A DNA stretch of 64,000 bases from Gigaspora rosea (Eukaryota > Glomeromycota > Glomeromycetes > Diversisporales > Gigasporaceae), in the NCBI GenBank assembly GCA_003550325.1, contig QKWP01000441.1, positions 193,575-257,574 of the forward strand, read 5' to 3'. Both the position numbers and the translations under genes were made by a program. This document shows, in pieces, positions 12,185-24,173 of the stretch. The notes beneath the pieces were generated by a model. It had not been told where the DNA came from, did no database searches, and was given only the letters and a program-made list of their open reading frames with translations. How positions within the stretch are numbered: position 1 is the first letter of the stretch; each line of letters starts with the position of its first letter.

Positions 12185-12473
12185 TCACGATGCGTTGCCT
12201 GTTCCTTTGCTGTTACTTGCATCATTACTGACAAGCTCGATAATTATTCCTCGATTAGCCTCATTTGATTGAATTTTAGTATCTCTTAACAAGATAAATT
12301 TCTCCGCGAATGGGTCACAAATTTTCCATGAACAAACATTGCTCAATTTCGGATACCTTTTTCAAACATGCAGATTAAAATCTTTGACCAATCTGTCATC
12401 AGTAAGTTTCCGAATTACCAAATAACCAACAATGATTGGTTTAAAAAATCCGCGAATACGTAATTAGGCAAGC
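12185..12473 (-). pseudogene. Unidentified coding relic
   Basis: Read on the minus strand from about 12473, one frame stays open for about 95 codons except for one TGA near 12373, and ends at TGA 12187-12185. It has balanced, protein-like composition (FFKPIIVGYLVIRKLTDDR, then CSWKICDPFAEKFILLRD, then NRGIIIELVSNDASNSKG), unlike the Lys/Asn/Ile/Phe-rich noise of this AT-rich DNA. A second protein-like piece in another frame (about 12141-11944) reads VIGIETKYPSYISRLIAVIQ and EIRTIKNEFLTKYYD. No ATG or splice sites were settled, and the family is not recognised. It may be an exon of a decayed host gene or of a transposon. Confidence 0.45.
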
Positions 12474-12479
12474 AAATTG

Positions 12480-14870
12480 GCGTAATTTATATAGTAACTG
12501 CATGTAAGTGTACTTTTAACTATGAAAGTACATAAAACTCTATAGAAATTGTCAAACTTTAAACAATGGGTCATTTACAATTATCGTTATGCAGAAGAAA
12601 ATGATTTTACAAGGTACCTGAAGGAACCAGCTCATCATGTAGGTAGATAGATAATGCAATTAAATTTCACGAAACCATTATATCAAAGTTATATATAGAT
12701 TACGTTAATTTAGTGGATTATATGATCAGCAACAAAAATTTACCAAAGTAGGAATTTATAAAGCGTCATTTATTGCATATGACATGAATGTCAAACGTTA
12801 AACTGTGGGGGGTGGGCACATTGAAAAATCGAGTCAAATATTTTGTATGTAATATTGCGGAGAAAGGGAAAAAGTTCGTTAGACCTGTTAAAAATTTTAT
12901 TCGGAATTGATTTTCGGCTTAAAATGAAAGTGTATTAATGTATGCGTTTCTCGAATAGTACTTATATAAAACCTTAAATTAGCCAAATCTATCAATGTAG
13001 TACCTAATTATTCCAACCAATTATCTACATTAATCAATATGAATTATGGAAATCGTGGAAATCACAGAAATCATGAAAATCACTCTTTTTAATTACTAAA
13101 GCAGGTCAAAAGAGACCTGGTAAACAATTATTATTGATGCCTGAAACACAAACACAGGAAAAATCTACCATATGGCAAGTCCATTGTTCATTAAATTATG
13201 CGATATACTATTAATATTTCGATTTGTTTTATATGGTATATTAATTGATTATTGACTAGATTTAGCAGGCGGGGTGATATATCTTAACAATATTAATAAG
13301 TGAATTTTATGACAGACGGGTGGCTGTAAATATTGCGGCATCTGCTTTGACATTAACGTCAACTATTCGCGTTAAGTTTAATATTATGATTTGTGCGCAC
13401 AAACTTATTGGTTGATCTCTATACGAATTGGATCTGCAAAAGCATGCATATTTGAAGGTGGCTAATGCGGAGCCAATCAATCAAATTTATGACAGTAATC
13501 ATTTTCAAGTGTGATTGACAATATTATATACGTAAGTAATTTAAATCATTTAAATGACGAAATGTAAATAAAAAAAAAAAATGGATATTCTTTTTGAAGA
13601 AACAATATGAATGTTGAGATAATATTGTTCACTACATCTGGTATGGTGGCGAGTTTTTTTATCGATACGATACTGTAAGGCTATGTTCATATGCGTTTGC
13701 TCGTGTAATTTCTATACTAGTTTCAATGTTTATTTATATCCTACTTTAATCATGATATTCAATTAATTAGCATATATATTTGATATTATCGTTATATACT
13801 TTATATATGCTATATATATATATTATATTTGTTAGTAAACTTTTAGATTAGTTATATTGTTGTATAATAGAAAGTCGGTGGCTAATTATTCTTTTAACTA
13901 GTTTCGTTTTTGGTTTCTATTGTTTATATGAGAACGCAACTAGGCAATTATCTGCATTCGGTTTGTTCGGCAAGACAATAGTGTAACATTAAGCTACATG
14001 TTACTTGTCTACTTGTCTTACCGTTTGTTTTAAAGCCGGTGGAATTAACAATGTATCTATAGTACTATGAAACTTGGGATATTAAATTTTTTTTTTTTTA
14101 TTGCATGTTTCTTGAATAACTATTATCTTAATTTCTGGTAATTAGAAGTAATTAAATCCTAGCTCTCTTAATATAGTCTTTAATATATCAATACCTTCAC
14201 GAAGCATATTCTTCTATGTATTTTACTACTATTATTACATTATACTTCACCGAATTTTGTATTATCAAGTTTTAAAACAATTAAAACAATGATTTCTTTA
14301 AAAATGTCTTATATCATCCGCATACATACGCACATTATGCCACTCAGTCTTGCAGTTTTTTTTTTTTCGCTGCTTAATGCAATTCAAATTACAAAATATC
14401 AAAGAACATATTTCAGAACAGACATGCAGATTTTTTTTTTTCTGTATCAGCTGCTGCCTTGTCATGCATCTTCCTTATTACATTACCATATAATTTTTTT
14501 TTTATTGCCAAACATTTATTACGATCCTTACATTATCAGAGTTTATTTTTGTTACGGTTCATTGTTGTTTAATCTAAAACTCTCCTTCCTTTTTTGAATT
14601 TTTGAAGAGTATTTTAAATTTAATTGAATATTACAACGTTACTCTTTTTTTTTCCCAAACTAAAAAGAGAATGAAAGAATCACACCATTGAAAAGGAAAA
14701 TAACAATGGTTCCGCCAAATGTTAAAAAGCCACGAAAAATTTTTTTCAAAAAAAAAAAATAAATATACTATACTGCCACTAAATAAAACATAATATCCTC
14801 AGCGAGGATAAAATGATCTGTTCTCCCAGTTTTTGAAAAAAAATTTTTCTTATTTTCTCTACACAACGAA
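12480..14870. other. Low-repeat region upstream of HMG gene
   Basis: This stretch is less repetitive and slightly richer in GC than the transposon-filled regions. No inverted-repeat elements with duplications were found. It contains T tracts near 14090, 14357 and 14433. It probably holds the distal promoter of the downstream gene; no specific operator could be named. Confidence 0.4.
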
Positions 14871-14991
14871 TTAATTATATAAATTATTATATTCTACACG
14901 AGAATTCTCATACATTCCCTTTCCCTTACGAACCCATTATCATCTTTCCTCTCTCCTCTCCTCCTCTAATACTTTTCGATTCGTTTTTTCA
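14871..14991 (+). promoter_or_regulatory. Putative core promoter and CT-rich leader
   Basis: TATATAAATTATTATATTC at about 14876-14894 could serve as a TATA element. It is followed by a pyrimidine-rich leader, CTTTCCTCTCTCCTCTCCTC (14944-14963), ending about 30 bases before the ATG at 14992. CT-rich tracts just upstream of the start are a common feature of filamentous fungal promoters. The functional role is inferred. Confidence 0.45.
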
Positions 14992-16272
14992 ATGGGTTCA
15001 AAATCTCTTCGGTATGAAGTTCTCGTGTATCCGCCTAAGGAACAAACGCAACCGAATGCAATGACTTCCTCTAATTCGGATACTCAGCCATTCTTATTTC
15101 AAACACAGATTCAAAGATTTACATGTGACAGGGAAAATATGCGGCAATATTGGATCCCAGAGGGATTTCATCCTGTTCTAGTCCCTCGCACTTGTTTACA
15201 ATCTAGTTTATCTGCTGCAAATAATGATAATACAAGACAAATAATGACTACGTCCGCTTCGGCTGTTAATGCTCAAATGTTACCTAATGGTTTTTCTAAT
15301 GTTAATGTACCTTCAAGGCCACTTCAACCAAGGATTGCCACTGCTACCTCTAATATTATTATTGGTGGTGGTAGTGTAATGACACAAAGCATGAAAAGAC
15401 GTTTCCCTGCAAAAGACCAGATCATTGCACCACCTCCAAGGTCATTAAATGCTCAAATGCTTTATTATTTTCAAAAACGTAGGGAATTAATAGAAAATAG
15501 ATCTCTAAATATAATTCCTTCAAAAACTATTGAACAAATGTGGCAAGATGAACCGGTCACTGTAAAAAGACACTACGAACGACTCGCTTTGCGAATAAAA
15601 ATTGAACAAGCTCTTTCATCGAGAGCATGTCAACTCAGACAAAGACGTCATCAACCATATAATATAGATAGAAATAACAGTGTCACCTCTTTGACTGGTT
15701 CTTCATCACGTGTCATTCGCTCACGTCATTTACAAAATACGATGAGTAATAATATGAACACTATAAATAATGCACCTTTTAATGTCAATGGCAGTTCTTT
15801 AAATAGAAGTAGTTTTAATGCTTCATCAACAACAGAAAACCATCTCGATAATTCAAATACATGTAATGCTTTACCTTCTTCCTCGCAAGGCTTTACACCA
15901 AGTCACGTGTTAAATTTGAATTCGTCCTCGGTTTCTTCCTGCCAGAGTGTTCAAAATGAGAATGCTAGTAACATTGTTGGAAATGATTGCACATCGTCAT
16001 CCGATACCGAAGATTCGGATGAATTTTTCGAAGAATCCCGCAACGATTTCATGAATGCCGACAATCCGTACGGGGAGCCATTCGATTCACCGATATCCTC
16101 GCCATCTTCCTCGCCAAAATTTTCCGCAACCCGAACCAACGATGACGATAATGATTACGATAATGACAACGATTACGATTATGATTATGATAATGACTAC
16201 CCAAACGCTGATTGGATGACGCATTCAGATTACGAATACGACGAAGACGACAACGAAGTCCTCGACTATTAA
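14992..16272 (+). CDS. Divergent HMG-box protein
   Basis: An intronless 426-residue frame. Residues about 147-206 fit an HMG box: PPP-R then LNAQMLYYFQKRR (the NAFxLYR helix 1), the tryptophan in IEQMWQDEP (W184), then VKRHYERLALRIK, matching VKxxYxxLAxxxK of helix 3. HMG boxes bend DNA in the minor groove; Glomeromycotina have many MATA_HMG-type copies. A basic stretch (RACQLRQRRHQ, 211-221) follows and may be a nuclear signal. Residues 223-330 are Ser/Asn-rich and disordered. The C-terminus (338-426) is strongly acidic, ending in Asp/Tyr/Asn repeats (DNDYDNDNDYDYDYD), like an activation or chromatin-contact tail. The N-terminus has YWIPEGFHPVLVPR (53-66), a conserved-looking short motif of unknown role. 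The start is the first ATG after the CT-rich leader. It is the only intact gene of clear coding quality in the window. The HMG assignment rests on motif spacing, not on a search. Confidence 0.85.
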   Translation: MGSKSLRYEVLVYPPKEQTQPNAMTSSNSDTQPFLFQTQIQRFTCDRENMRQYWIPEGFHPVLVPRTCLQSSLSAANNDNTRQIMTTSASAVNAQMLPNGFSNVNVPSRPLQPRIATATSNIIIGGGSVMTQSMKRRFPAKDQIIAPPPRSLNAQMLYYFQKRRELIENRSLNIIPSKTIEQMWQDEPVTVKRHYERLALRIKIEQALSSRACQLRQRRHQPYNIDRNNSVTSLTGSSSRVIRSRHLQNTMSNNMNTINNAPFNVNGSSLNRSSFNASSTTENHLDNSNTCNALPSSSQGFTPSHVLNLNSSSVSSCQSVQNENASNIVGNDCTSSSDTEDSDEFFEESRNDFMNADNPYGEPFDSPISSPSSSPKFSATRTNDDDNDYDNDNDYDYDYDNDYPNADWMTHSDYEYDEDDNEVLDY

Positions 16273-17205
16273 AATGAATCCGTGTTAATTAATCATCGCA
16301 GATGAAATCGCTCGTTCATCATCATTTTTTTTTACCTAAGATTAAAAAATCGCCGAAAATTTATTTCCTTTATTATAACGCGTCAAAACGAACTTTAATC
16401 CAATATAACATCACACGTCACGTCAAAAAAACAACGGACTACGCTTTTATTTTATTTTTTTTTCTTAATTGAACATTCGAATCTATCTATGCCAAATTCG
16501 GAATCCTTATTTGAGTTTTTTTTCGAAAATTCTTGAGGAATTAGAGAGCAAAGAATATTATTATGAATATTTGCTGCCACGTTCCATACTCGTATACAAT
16601 AGTGCCGCAAATGAAAAACAAAAAACCTATCAACCTTTGGACACTTTTTTTTTCGTGATATATATATTTTTTTTATATTATTTTTCTTCTTTTTTTTTTT
16701 TGTAATTATCTTTTTTTTCCGTAAGTATATTTTCTTTTACGAAAAAAGTGTATACTTATTGTATATATTACAGCTTTCCTTTTACCTTTTACCTTTTTTA
16801 AAGAAAAAAAAAACACAAAAAAAGAAATCAATCACTTAATTCTCGTTTCTTAAAAAAAAAAAACTTTTTTAAAAAAAAAAAACAAGATTCTCCCTGTGGG
16901 AGGGGGGAAAAGAAAAAATTAAAATATAAAACCAAAAGAGAAGACGGGAGAGTAATTAATGTTAAAAAAAAAAAATTTTAAAAAACAAATCACGATTATA
17001 TGTGTGTATATATATATACTTTATTTTTTTTTTCTACCAACATGTACAATATATAAATTTCTTTTTTTTTCTTCTGTGAATTTTTTTCAAATTTTTTTCT
17101 CTGAATCTTTTCTTTTTTCTAAAAAAAAAAAAATCTAAAAAAAAACAAAATTAATAAAAAATAAAGAAAACTTTGTCTAAAAAAAATATATTGTTTGACT
17201 TTCTT
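16273..17205 (+). other. A/T-tract 3' region of the HMG gene
   Basis: Directly after the stop come about 900 bases with many poly-T and poly-A runs, e.g. near 16670-16700, 16800-16880 and 17100-17145. AATAAA signals appear at about 17153 and 17160, so a long 3' untranslated region is possible. No frame here has coding character. Confidence 0.4.
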
Positions 17206-17854
17206 TCAAGTGTAAAATTTTAAAAGTGATCATATTAAAATGTAGATTTTGATCGGATTTATTGGATCGTGCAATTCGGGATGTAATGTTTCTCTTATTT
17301 TCATATACAGTCAACTCTTTCTAAATACAAGCTGCTGGATGAGGTGCGTTACCCGTTAATCAGTCACCCGAGGCGCCTCAATTATCATCTGAGGAAATTG
17401 TGATTAGTTTTAATTGTTTGACATTATATTAAACCTTTTAAAAACTGATAAAAGGTTTTAATTTTTAATAAAATAGTTGAAGTACATTTTATTTGTATAT
17501 TATTTATTACTTGAAAAAATTCTTGATATCATAAGCATTAGGTGTTTGTATGAATCTAATTCGAGTATTACCTTTTTAACTCAAGATTATAATCCGAAGT
17601 TACAAAAGAAAATTCTCCGCACAAATCTTTATTTTACAATCAATATCAAATTTAGATAGATTAATATTATTTACTCAAGTTATATATATCTGCATCAGAA
17701 TTACACAATTATACGATTCTTAAATTTCAATATATTTTACGACTGCACAAAATGATTATTCTAAATCTTATGATCTACCTCATATGACAACTAAGATATG
17801 ATTGATATCTGGGGCACAGTACCTTAGTTATTCATTTGGGGCAATGATCCTATC

Positions 17855-18130
17855 TGAGGAGTATATAACTTTCTGGTACGGTACAGAAAAAGTATCTGGT
17901 AGGTATGGTACAAAAAGTGACCGTACCCAGGTAAATTTTTTATAGCAAAGTACACAAAAAAAATAATAATTACCGTACCTAAGTTTTTTATTTTTGGTGA
18001 TAGGTACACCTTAATAAAAAAAAATGACTGAACCCAAATTTAGTATTAACAATTTGGGTACGGTACAAAAAAAAGTTAAAAAATGATAGGAAGGTTATGT
18101 ACATACGTTTAGGTCCGGTACAAAAAAACT
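17855..18130. repeat. GGTACGGTAC-rich repeat
   Basis: The word GGTACGGTAC or its inverse GTACCGTACC-type recurs about seven times (near 17875, 17900, 17920, 17970, 18058, 18116), mixed with runs of A. The density resembles the subterminal arrays of the hAT-like elements here, but no terminal inverted repeat or target duplication could be fixed. Confidence 0.45.
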
Positions 18131-18328
18131 TTGTAAGATTATGATTGTGTGTAATAAAATTATAATAATTTATATAAATATTCTAATTACACTATCTGTT
18201 ATATTAATAATTTAATAAACAAAATAATTATATACCGGTAATTACACCATATTAGCGGATCGGGTAAATCGACCAATCATGATTGAGGATTATCAAAAAA
18301 ATTTTACACGAAAATTTATTATAGAGCG

Positions 18329-18465
18329 AATTTTTTTTTTCACAAAAACGGCCTTTTTAACCAGCTTTGCATTTATAATTAAATACGTAGAACATTATGA
18401 AATTCATGTATTTAATTATAAGCCAAAAGTAGGTTAAAAAGGCCATTTTTTTGAAAATTAGCTTT
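18329..18465. mobile_element. Short inverted-repeat element
   Basis: GGCCTTTTTAACCAGCTTTG with ATTTATAATTAAATACG at 18350-18387 is mirrored by TGTATTTAATTATAAG and AGGTTAAAAAGGCC at 18406-18444; the arms continue outward imperfectly. The loop is about 20 bp. Class unknown. Confidence 0.55.
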
Positions 18466-18966
18466 CGAATTTACCCTTGATAGTTACCAACCTATCTAAC
18501 AATGCCCAACCTATTCTAAAACGCCCATGTATTTCAACAAACAGTAAAAGTACTTCTTTTTACAGCTTAGCATAGCTATTTTATTGAGTTTTTTTGGTTT
18601 TTTAATTTGTCTAGATGTCAAAATAGCTCTTTTGTTAGTTGTAACAAGTGCTCATTTGTTACGTCAACAGTTTATCAAAAATTATACTGATACACTGATA
18701 TGTATTCATACCACATTATGTTTTAAGAATTAATATATTTGTACCATGGCTACTGTAACCGCATTTTACAAAATTGTTAATTTACTAGAGTAACCCTGTT
18801 GTATTACTAACAAAAAATGCTCCTCTTACAATTTTGTATTAATTTGACTTTAACTCTAACTCTAACTTTAATATTACATTAGCTTTAACTATTTTACACC
18901 TGGGCTTAGTTATAGACTCTGGTTACAAAAAATTTAGTATAATCTATGGCTACAAATATAACACAT

Positions 18967-19220
18967 GGGTTTTTGTCTTGAAAATCAAGCTACAATATTT
19001 TCCAATTAAGTTAATTTGAACAAAAATGGACCAAAATTCAGTGCTATATTAATATGAAATTCATATTTTAGCTTATTGATTCAATAGTTTATTGAATTAA
19101 ACTATTGAATAAATAAGCTAAAAGGTAATTCATATGGTTATGGCCTTGCATTTTGGTCCATTTTTGTTTGAATTAACTTGATCAGTAAATGTTGTAACTT
19201 GATTTTCAAGACAAAGACCC
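18967..19220. mobile_element. MITE with 80-bp inverted repeats
   Basis: Starts GGGTTTTTGTCTTGAAAATC and ends with the inverse GATTTTCAAGACAAAGACCC. The arms run about 80 bp and include TTGAACAAAAATGGACCAAA. ACAT flanks both ends, a possible 4-bp duplication. The core is a further imperfect hairpin around a TTCAATAGTTTATTGAA dyad. Non-coding. Confidence 0.7.
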
Positions 19221-19539
19221 ACATGTTTTAAATATAATTATTTACTTTTTTTTTATATAATGTAATTAGATATTTATATAAATTTATATATTTTAAATAT
19301 AATGGTGCAATTATTTTATTTAATATAATACTTATAATTAGAGATGACTATTAACTATATCTCTTTTTCTATATAATAGTATAATAACTAAACAAATTTT
19401 TTATAATATTTAATCTGTCTTTGTAATCACACTTACTATTTTGAATTCAAGATCACAAGTAAGTTTGGAAACATAATAAACAATAAACAACATGTGAGAT
19501 TTCTTTGAAGGAACCACTGGTGGAATTTTTATATAGATT

Positions 19540-20035
19540 TTTCTTTTTTTTTTCTTTTCTTTTTTTCTTTTCTTCTCAATATATATATATCCGGTTACAC
19601 TTTTTTCTTTTGCTTTTTCATCTTGTCCATTTTTATTAGGTTATTTCATTTAGGATATATAGATTTTTCCAATTTTTCCTTTCTCTTTTTTTTTACTCTA
19701 CCCCTTATACCACCTTTATTTCTTATGTATTTTGTTTTATTTTCTTGTTAGTTGCAGATAGTGGTATCCAACTTTTCTGCTAGAATCTAAATAGAAGAAG
19801 TTTTAAAGGAAATAGGTAGCTTGGATAAGCTAATAGATCTCTGTCGATAGGCTATATTCCAGAGGCCATTTGGTATGACAGGCATAATGAGACTTTATCT
19901 ATCCTTGGCAGGTCATAGTTAAGTGCCTATGGTAACTAGCCGAATTATAGTTTTAGTTTTAGATCCATAAATTGAACCGTAGTCTTAGCATTTGCATATG
20001 TAACTATAGTTTTTACAATAAAATATAAGCAAACT
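19540..20035 (+). mobile_element. Retroposon R1, 5'-truncated copy
   Basis: The pyrimidine-rich stretch ending TTTTGCTTTTTCATCTTG, then GAATCTAAATAGAAGAAG, CTTGGCAGGTCATAG and ACAATAAAAT match, in order, the 3' half of the longer copies at 30933-32040 and 60907-62116. The 5' half is absent, as expected of incomplete reverse transcription. No long polyA tail remains. Confidence 0.6.
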
Positions 20036-20394
20036 ATCTAATCAATTATAAATAAAAAAATATAATAAACCAACTTTAACCAACTTTTTTTTGAAGAATG
20101 TTAATTTTTTTATATTTAGTAAACTTAAAATAAAAAATTTTAATAATAATTTGGGATTAAATTTATTTAAAAAATTTTTTAAAATTTAAAACTTAAATTA
20201 TTTTCACAATTTTATAAAAATAGATAATTTTAACTTTGTATAAATTTATATAAAATATAGTTATTTATAATAATATATTCTTTAAAAACAAAATATAAAT
20301 CTAAAAGAATACTATATTAAAAAATTAAATAAAGTTTTTTAAAAAAATTTTTTTAAAAATTTTATATAACTTTTTGCAGGCCAATTTGCCTGTA

Positions 20395-21090
20395 TTTACC
20401 TAACAAATGAAGGGATAATTTACAAAATTTTACTAATTATTTCTAACTTTATATACTAAGTAAACTTGTTTAGAACCTAAAAATAAGTACTGTAAACTGC
20501 CGTATAAACAGCCCCCCACATATCAGACCCCCCTCTCATTTTTACTAATAATTTTCTTTTTTTTACTAATTAATTTTTTTGGTGGAATGTACCAGACCTG
20601 GGCTGTTTATACGGCAGTTTACGGTATATTATTTTTATTTTACTTAAAATTTGAAGAAAAAATACTTAAATTTGACTTTTGATCAACAATTCAAAATTAT
20701 ATTTATTCTTTAAATTTTAAGAAAATAAAAATAATTCTGCTAATTTAATATATTTTTAAGTTCTGAACAAATTTAGTTAGTGTATTAAATTAGAATTAAT
20801 TAGTAAAATATTGTGAATTATAAGATTTTATAGAATTTTATTAATAAAATTCTATAAAATCTTATAGTTACAAAATTTACCAATTAATTCTAACTTAATG
20901 CACTAATTAAACTTGTTTAAAACTAAATTGGATAATATTGGTTTTATATTACTTGAAATTTAAAGAAAGATGTTTTAATTTGACTTTTCTGATCAAAAAT
21001 CCAAAATTATGCATTTATTTGCTAAATTTCAAGTAAAATAAAAATAATTTTAAAGATTTGATGTATTTTAGATGCTGAACAAGTTTACTT
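20395..21090. repeat. Palindromic repeat family C
   Basis: Family C consists of alternating dyads. One is centred on TTTTTGATCAAAAA, flanked by a block reading AAATTTAAGCATCTTTTC. The other is centred on TTTTATTAATAAAATTC, flanked by TTAGAATTAATTAGTAAA. Between them lies ACTTAGTGCATAAAGTTAG or its inverse with CTTGTTCAGCATCTAAAAA. Here about two periods are present, interrupted by a MITE at 20490-20624. Other blocks lie at 24600-24775, 30245-30930, 32041-33300, 36960-37505, 42065-42269 and 56202-57050. Confidence 0.7.
20490..20624. mobile_element. TA-flanked MITE in repeat C
   Basis: Ends CTGTAAACTGCCGTATAAAC and, reversed, CCGTAAACTGCCGTATAAAC, 28 bp with one mismatch, flanked by TA on both sides (20488-20489, 20625-20626). 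It is 135 bp and non-coding. TA duplication suggests Tc1/mariner mobilisation. It sits inside repeat C and is therefore younger. Confidence 0.85.
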
Positions 21091-21254
21091 AGTGCATAAC
21101 AGTTAACCAACTTGTCACACTATTTATGACTGAGTTTTTTGTTATAAGGTAAAAAGAGGTAATTTGGCAAAGTTAACATAACTAATATAAAAACTTTTTT
21201 ATTTTAATATTAAAAAAGTTTTTATTTTTTGTATTAAACTTTATATATAATTAA

Positions 21255-21944
21255 GGGTGTGGTGATTTAGAAAAGTTGCCAAGTTGTCACCCCCAAACTA
21301 CAGGTTAAGAGTTCAAATCCTATCAGTGACGATAATGAAAAAAGGCCTGTATTTGGTAACTGTGGCCAAATTGGTTGGATATGAAACCAGTAACCTTGGT
21401 TCCACCATCTTGAATGGGGGCTTTCGGGCGCAATAGTGTATGTTATACCGCAAATTCAAGGAACCAGAAAAACAGAGTAAGGAGATAGAGAAGATCTGAT
21501 GGTGCTACCAAAATAAGGTTGTACTGGGTTAAAACGAACCTTATAAAGGCAATGTAGGTAATGATATGGCCTTGGCGCACATTATTAAAGACCACAATAT
21601 TTATATGATGTAGAACATATTCTTGTAAGTGGCTGCAATTTCTATAAGAGTAAAGTAGCTCTAAGATCAGTGGCTATTGAGAATAACTCTAGAAAAGCCG
21701 TAATATATATTGGCTTATAGGTAAGATAGTAATAGAAGAAGCATGGGTCAGAGAGTTTAAATAGGCAGGTCCCGTAGTTGGTCTGCAGGTATAATAGCTA
21801 GTGTAGAATCTTCGAGTGGACTACTTAAATTAGGTACCAAAAATGCATTATATATGGCTAGTTATACACTCATTTATGTAACAAATATTACAAATATTCA
21901 ATAAAACCGTTGGCCAAAGTAGACGGGTATTAAACCTAAAAAAA
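21255..21944 (+). mobile_element. tRNA-headed SINE, copy 1
   Basis: The head GGGTGTGGTGATTTAG followed by AGAGTTCAAATCC is tRNA-like: an A-box region and a B box (cf. GGTTCGAATCC), which drive RNA polymerase III transcription. A body of about 600 bp ends in AAAAAAAAA. Imperfect flanking duplications, AACTTTATATATAATTA and AACTTTATATATGATTTA, lie at 21237-21253 and 21945-21962. It shares most of its length with copies at 38828 and 54749 and is the most diverged of the three. Nearly 700 bp is long for a SINE. Confidence 0.8.
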
Positions 21945-22059
21945 AACTTTATATATGATTTAGATTATTTTATAAAAAAATTAGTCATATAACATTTTGT
22001 TTTAATATGACATTAAATGGATTATAAATTGTATCAGCTTAATTTTAAAGAGGTAGGGG

Positions 22060-22395
22060 TAATTTGGCGAATTTATGGTATCTTGTGTGATCCAGTAATA
22101 AGAATTAAATAATTTTTATACTATTTGATTCGTCTCGATGAGATGAATCGAATAATATAAAGTTTATTCAATTTTGATCACTGGAACACAAAATATCATT
22201 GATTATATATTGTACAAAAATGATCCTTGAGAGTATTTGACAAAGTGTAAACATGAAAAAGAATTGAAAATATCTTGTAACCCAGTGATTAGAACTAGAC
22301 GAGCTTAGTATTATTCAATTCATCTCATTGAGACGAATCAAAAGGTATAAAAATTATTTGATTCTAATCATTAGATAAGGAGATATTAAAATTTG
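22060..22395. repeat. Dyad module (TCTC-N4-GAGA), two units
   Basis: Two inverted units contain CGTCTCGATGAGATGAATCG near 22132 and CATCTCATTGAGACGAATCA near 22322. Both are flanked outward by 'atcttgtg/aaccagtgat' type sequence. The same dyad with the same flanking order recurs at 47600-49560 and, diverged, at 22950-23600, 56610-56850 and 57430-57660. Confidence 0.6.
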
Positions 22396-22808
22396 CCAAA
22401 TTACTCTTTTTACTTTATATAAATTTATAAAAAAATATATATATAAAATTACTATAAGCTTTGAATTCATGATGTTTCTTCTCCTATATATTAACTTAAA
22501 ATTAAATTTTCAGGAATATAGAACAAGGGGAAAAGAAAAAATTTGAGCTTAAAAATCAAATTAAAATTTTGCTAATTTTGTACAAAACAAAAATATACCT
22601 TCGCCAAAAACAAATATTTAACAATTTTGAAATAATAAGTATATATAAAATTATGCTCTGAACAACTTTACTTAGGCGACCAAAATAGGTTACCTTGTAA
22701 GAAAAATGAGTTACCTATGTACTAAAGTAAAATTTTTTGAGTTTTAAATACAAACCCCCTTTTTTTTATCAAAATAACCTATTTTGGGCGCTTAAGCAAA
22801 GTTGTTTA

Positions 22809-23756
22809 GGGGGCTTCCAGAAATTATGTGATTTTTTAGTGGGTGGGTGGGGTCCCAAAAATATCCGGTTATAATTATAATTCTGGTCAAATTTTTATAA
22901 TTCTGGCCAAAAGTATAAATTATAAAATTATTAATAACTATTGTTCTACTAGACCAATTTAGATGATTTAACTACCAAAATGTTCATCTTGCTGAGACGA
23001 TTCTAACACGCCTAAAATCGTTAAAATCTAATTACAGGGTCCCAAGATCGTTCAACTTTTGTGTAATTTTAATAGTGATTTTTTAGTATTACTAAGTAAA
23101 TTTCTTTAATATTGAATAACTTTTGATCCACTGGCCCGTTTTGGATGATTTAACTACCAGAATGTTCATCTCAGTGTGACGATTCTAACAAGCCCAAAAT
23201 CGCTAAATTCCAATTACTAGATCCCAAGATCGATAAAGATTTGTATTGTCAGATAATCATTTAATTAAATTTGATTAAATGATTGTCTAACAATACAAAT
23301 CTTTATTAATCCTGGGATCCAGTGATTGAAACTTAGCAATTTTGGGCTTGTTAGAATCGTCTCACCGAGATAAACATTTTGGTAGTTAAATCACTCAAAA
23401 CGGGCCAGTGGATCAAAAGTTATTCAATATTAAAGAAATTTACTTAGTGATTCTAAAAAATCACTATTAAAATTATACAAAAGTTGAATTAACTTGGGAC
23501 TCTGTGATAGGATTTTAATGATTTTGGGCTTGTTAGGATCGTCTCAGCAAGGCGAACATTTTGGTAGTTAAATCATCTAAATTGGTCCAGTAGAGCAATA
23601 GTTATTATCAATTTTATAAATTAAAACATATAAATAAATTTTAAAAATATAAAATTTGATTGGCTAATAGAGTATCAGGTGTAGGTGGGCGGGGTAAAAT
23701 TTTGAAATTTAAAAATTTATTAGTAACAAAATATTATGTAATTTCTGGAAGCCCCC
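22809..23756. mobile_element. PIF/Harbinger-like fold-back element
   Basis: Terminal repeats GGGGGCTTCCAGAAATTATG / inverse, flanked by TTA (22806-22808, 23757-23759), the usual PIF/Harbinger target. The interior is a nearly continuous palindrome of about 700 bp (22925-23622) with its centre near 23272. Each arm carries two copies of the dyad module (AGACGATTCTAAC plus an ACTGGNCC block). No transposase frame. Superfamily is inferred from duplication length and G-run ends. Confidence 0.75.
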
Positions 23757-23936
23757 TTAGCATGCAAATTTATTCATATTTAAGATCAAAATGCATTTTT
23801 TCGGCTATTTACTAGGTGAAAAATAAAGTTGAAGTTAGAAAAAAAATTTTTTCTAAAAAAATTTTTTAGAAAAATTTTTTTTTCTAATTTTGACACATTT
23901 TTTACCTAGTAAATGGCTGAAAAACCGTGTTTTGAC

Positions 23937-24173
23937 TATATATGAGAATGAAATTATTTCGGGTTTTAAAACCTGAAATTAAAATTTAAAGACGAAATTG
24001 TTTTTGATTTATTTTACTTGAAAGAAATATTTGATACTTTTTTTAAATAGATAAAATTATAAGGAATATACATATCTATATAAATTTTATTTGCTCTTTC
24101 TTATAAAAAATTTTATTTTCTTAATGAAGACGAAATAGGTCTTATTTAAAAATTAATTTTGGTGGCATCACTA
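23937..24173. mobile_element. 237-bp MITE with 8-bp duplication, copy 1
   Basis: Begins TATATATGAGAATGAAA and ends TTTTGGTGGCATCACTA, flanked by perfect GTTTTGAC (23929-23936, 24174-24181). A second copy at 63077-63315 has a different perfect 8-bp duplication, which fixes the element ends. The termini show little inverted repetition, so a hAT assignment rests on duplication length alone. Confidence 0.85.

Noticed and set aside
14289-14597. 102-codon frame upstream of the HMG gene
   Set aside because: Composition is driven by T tracts (Phe/Leu/Ile runs) and it has no recognisable domain; probably upstream non-coding DNA.
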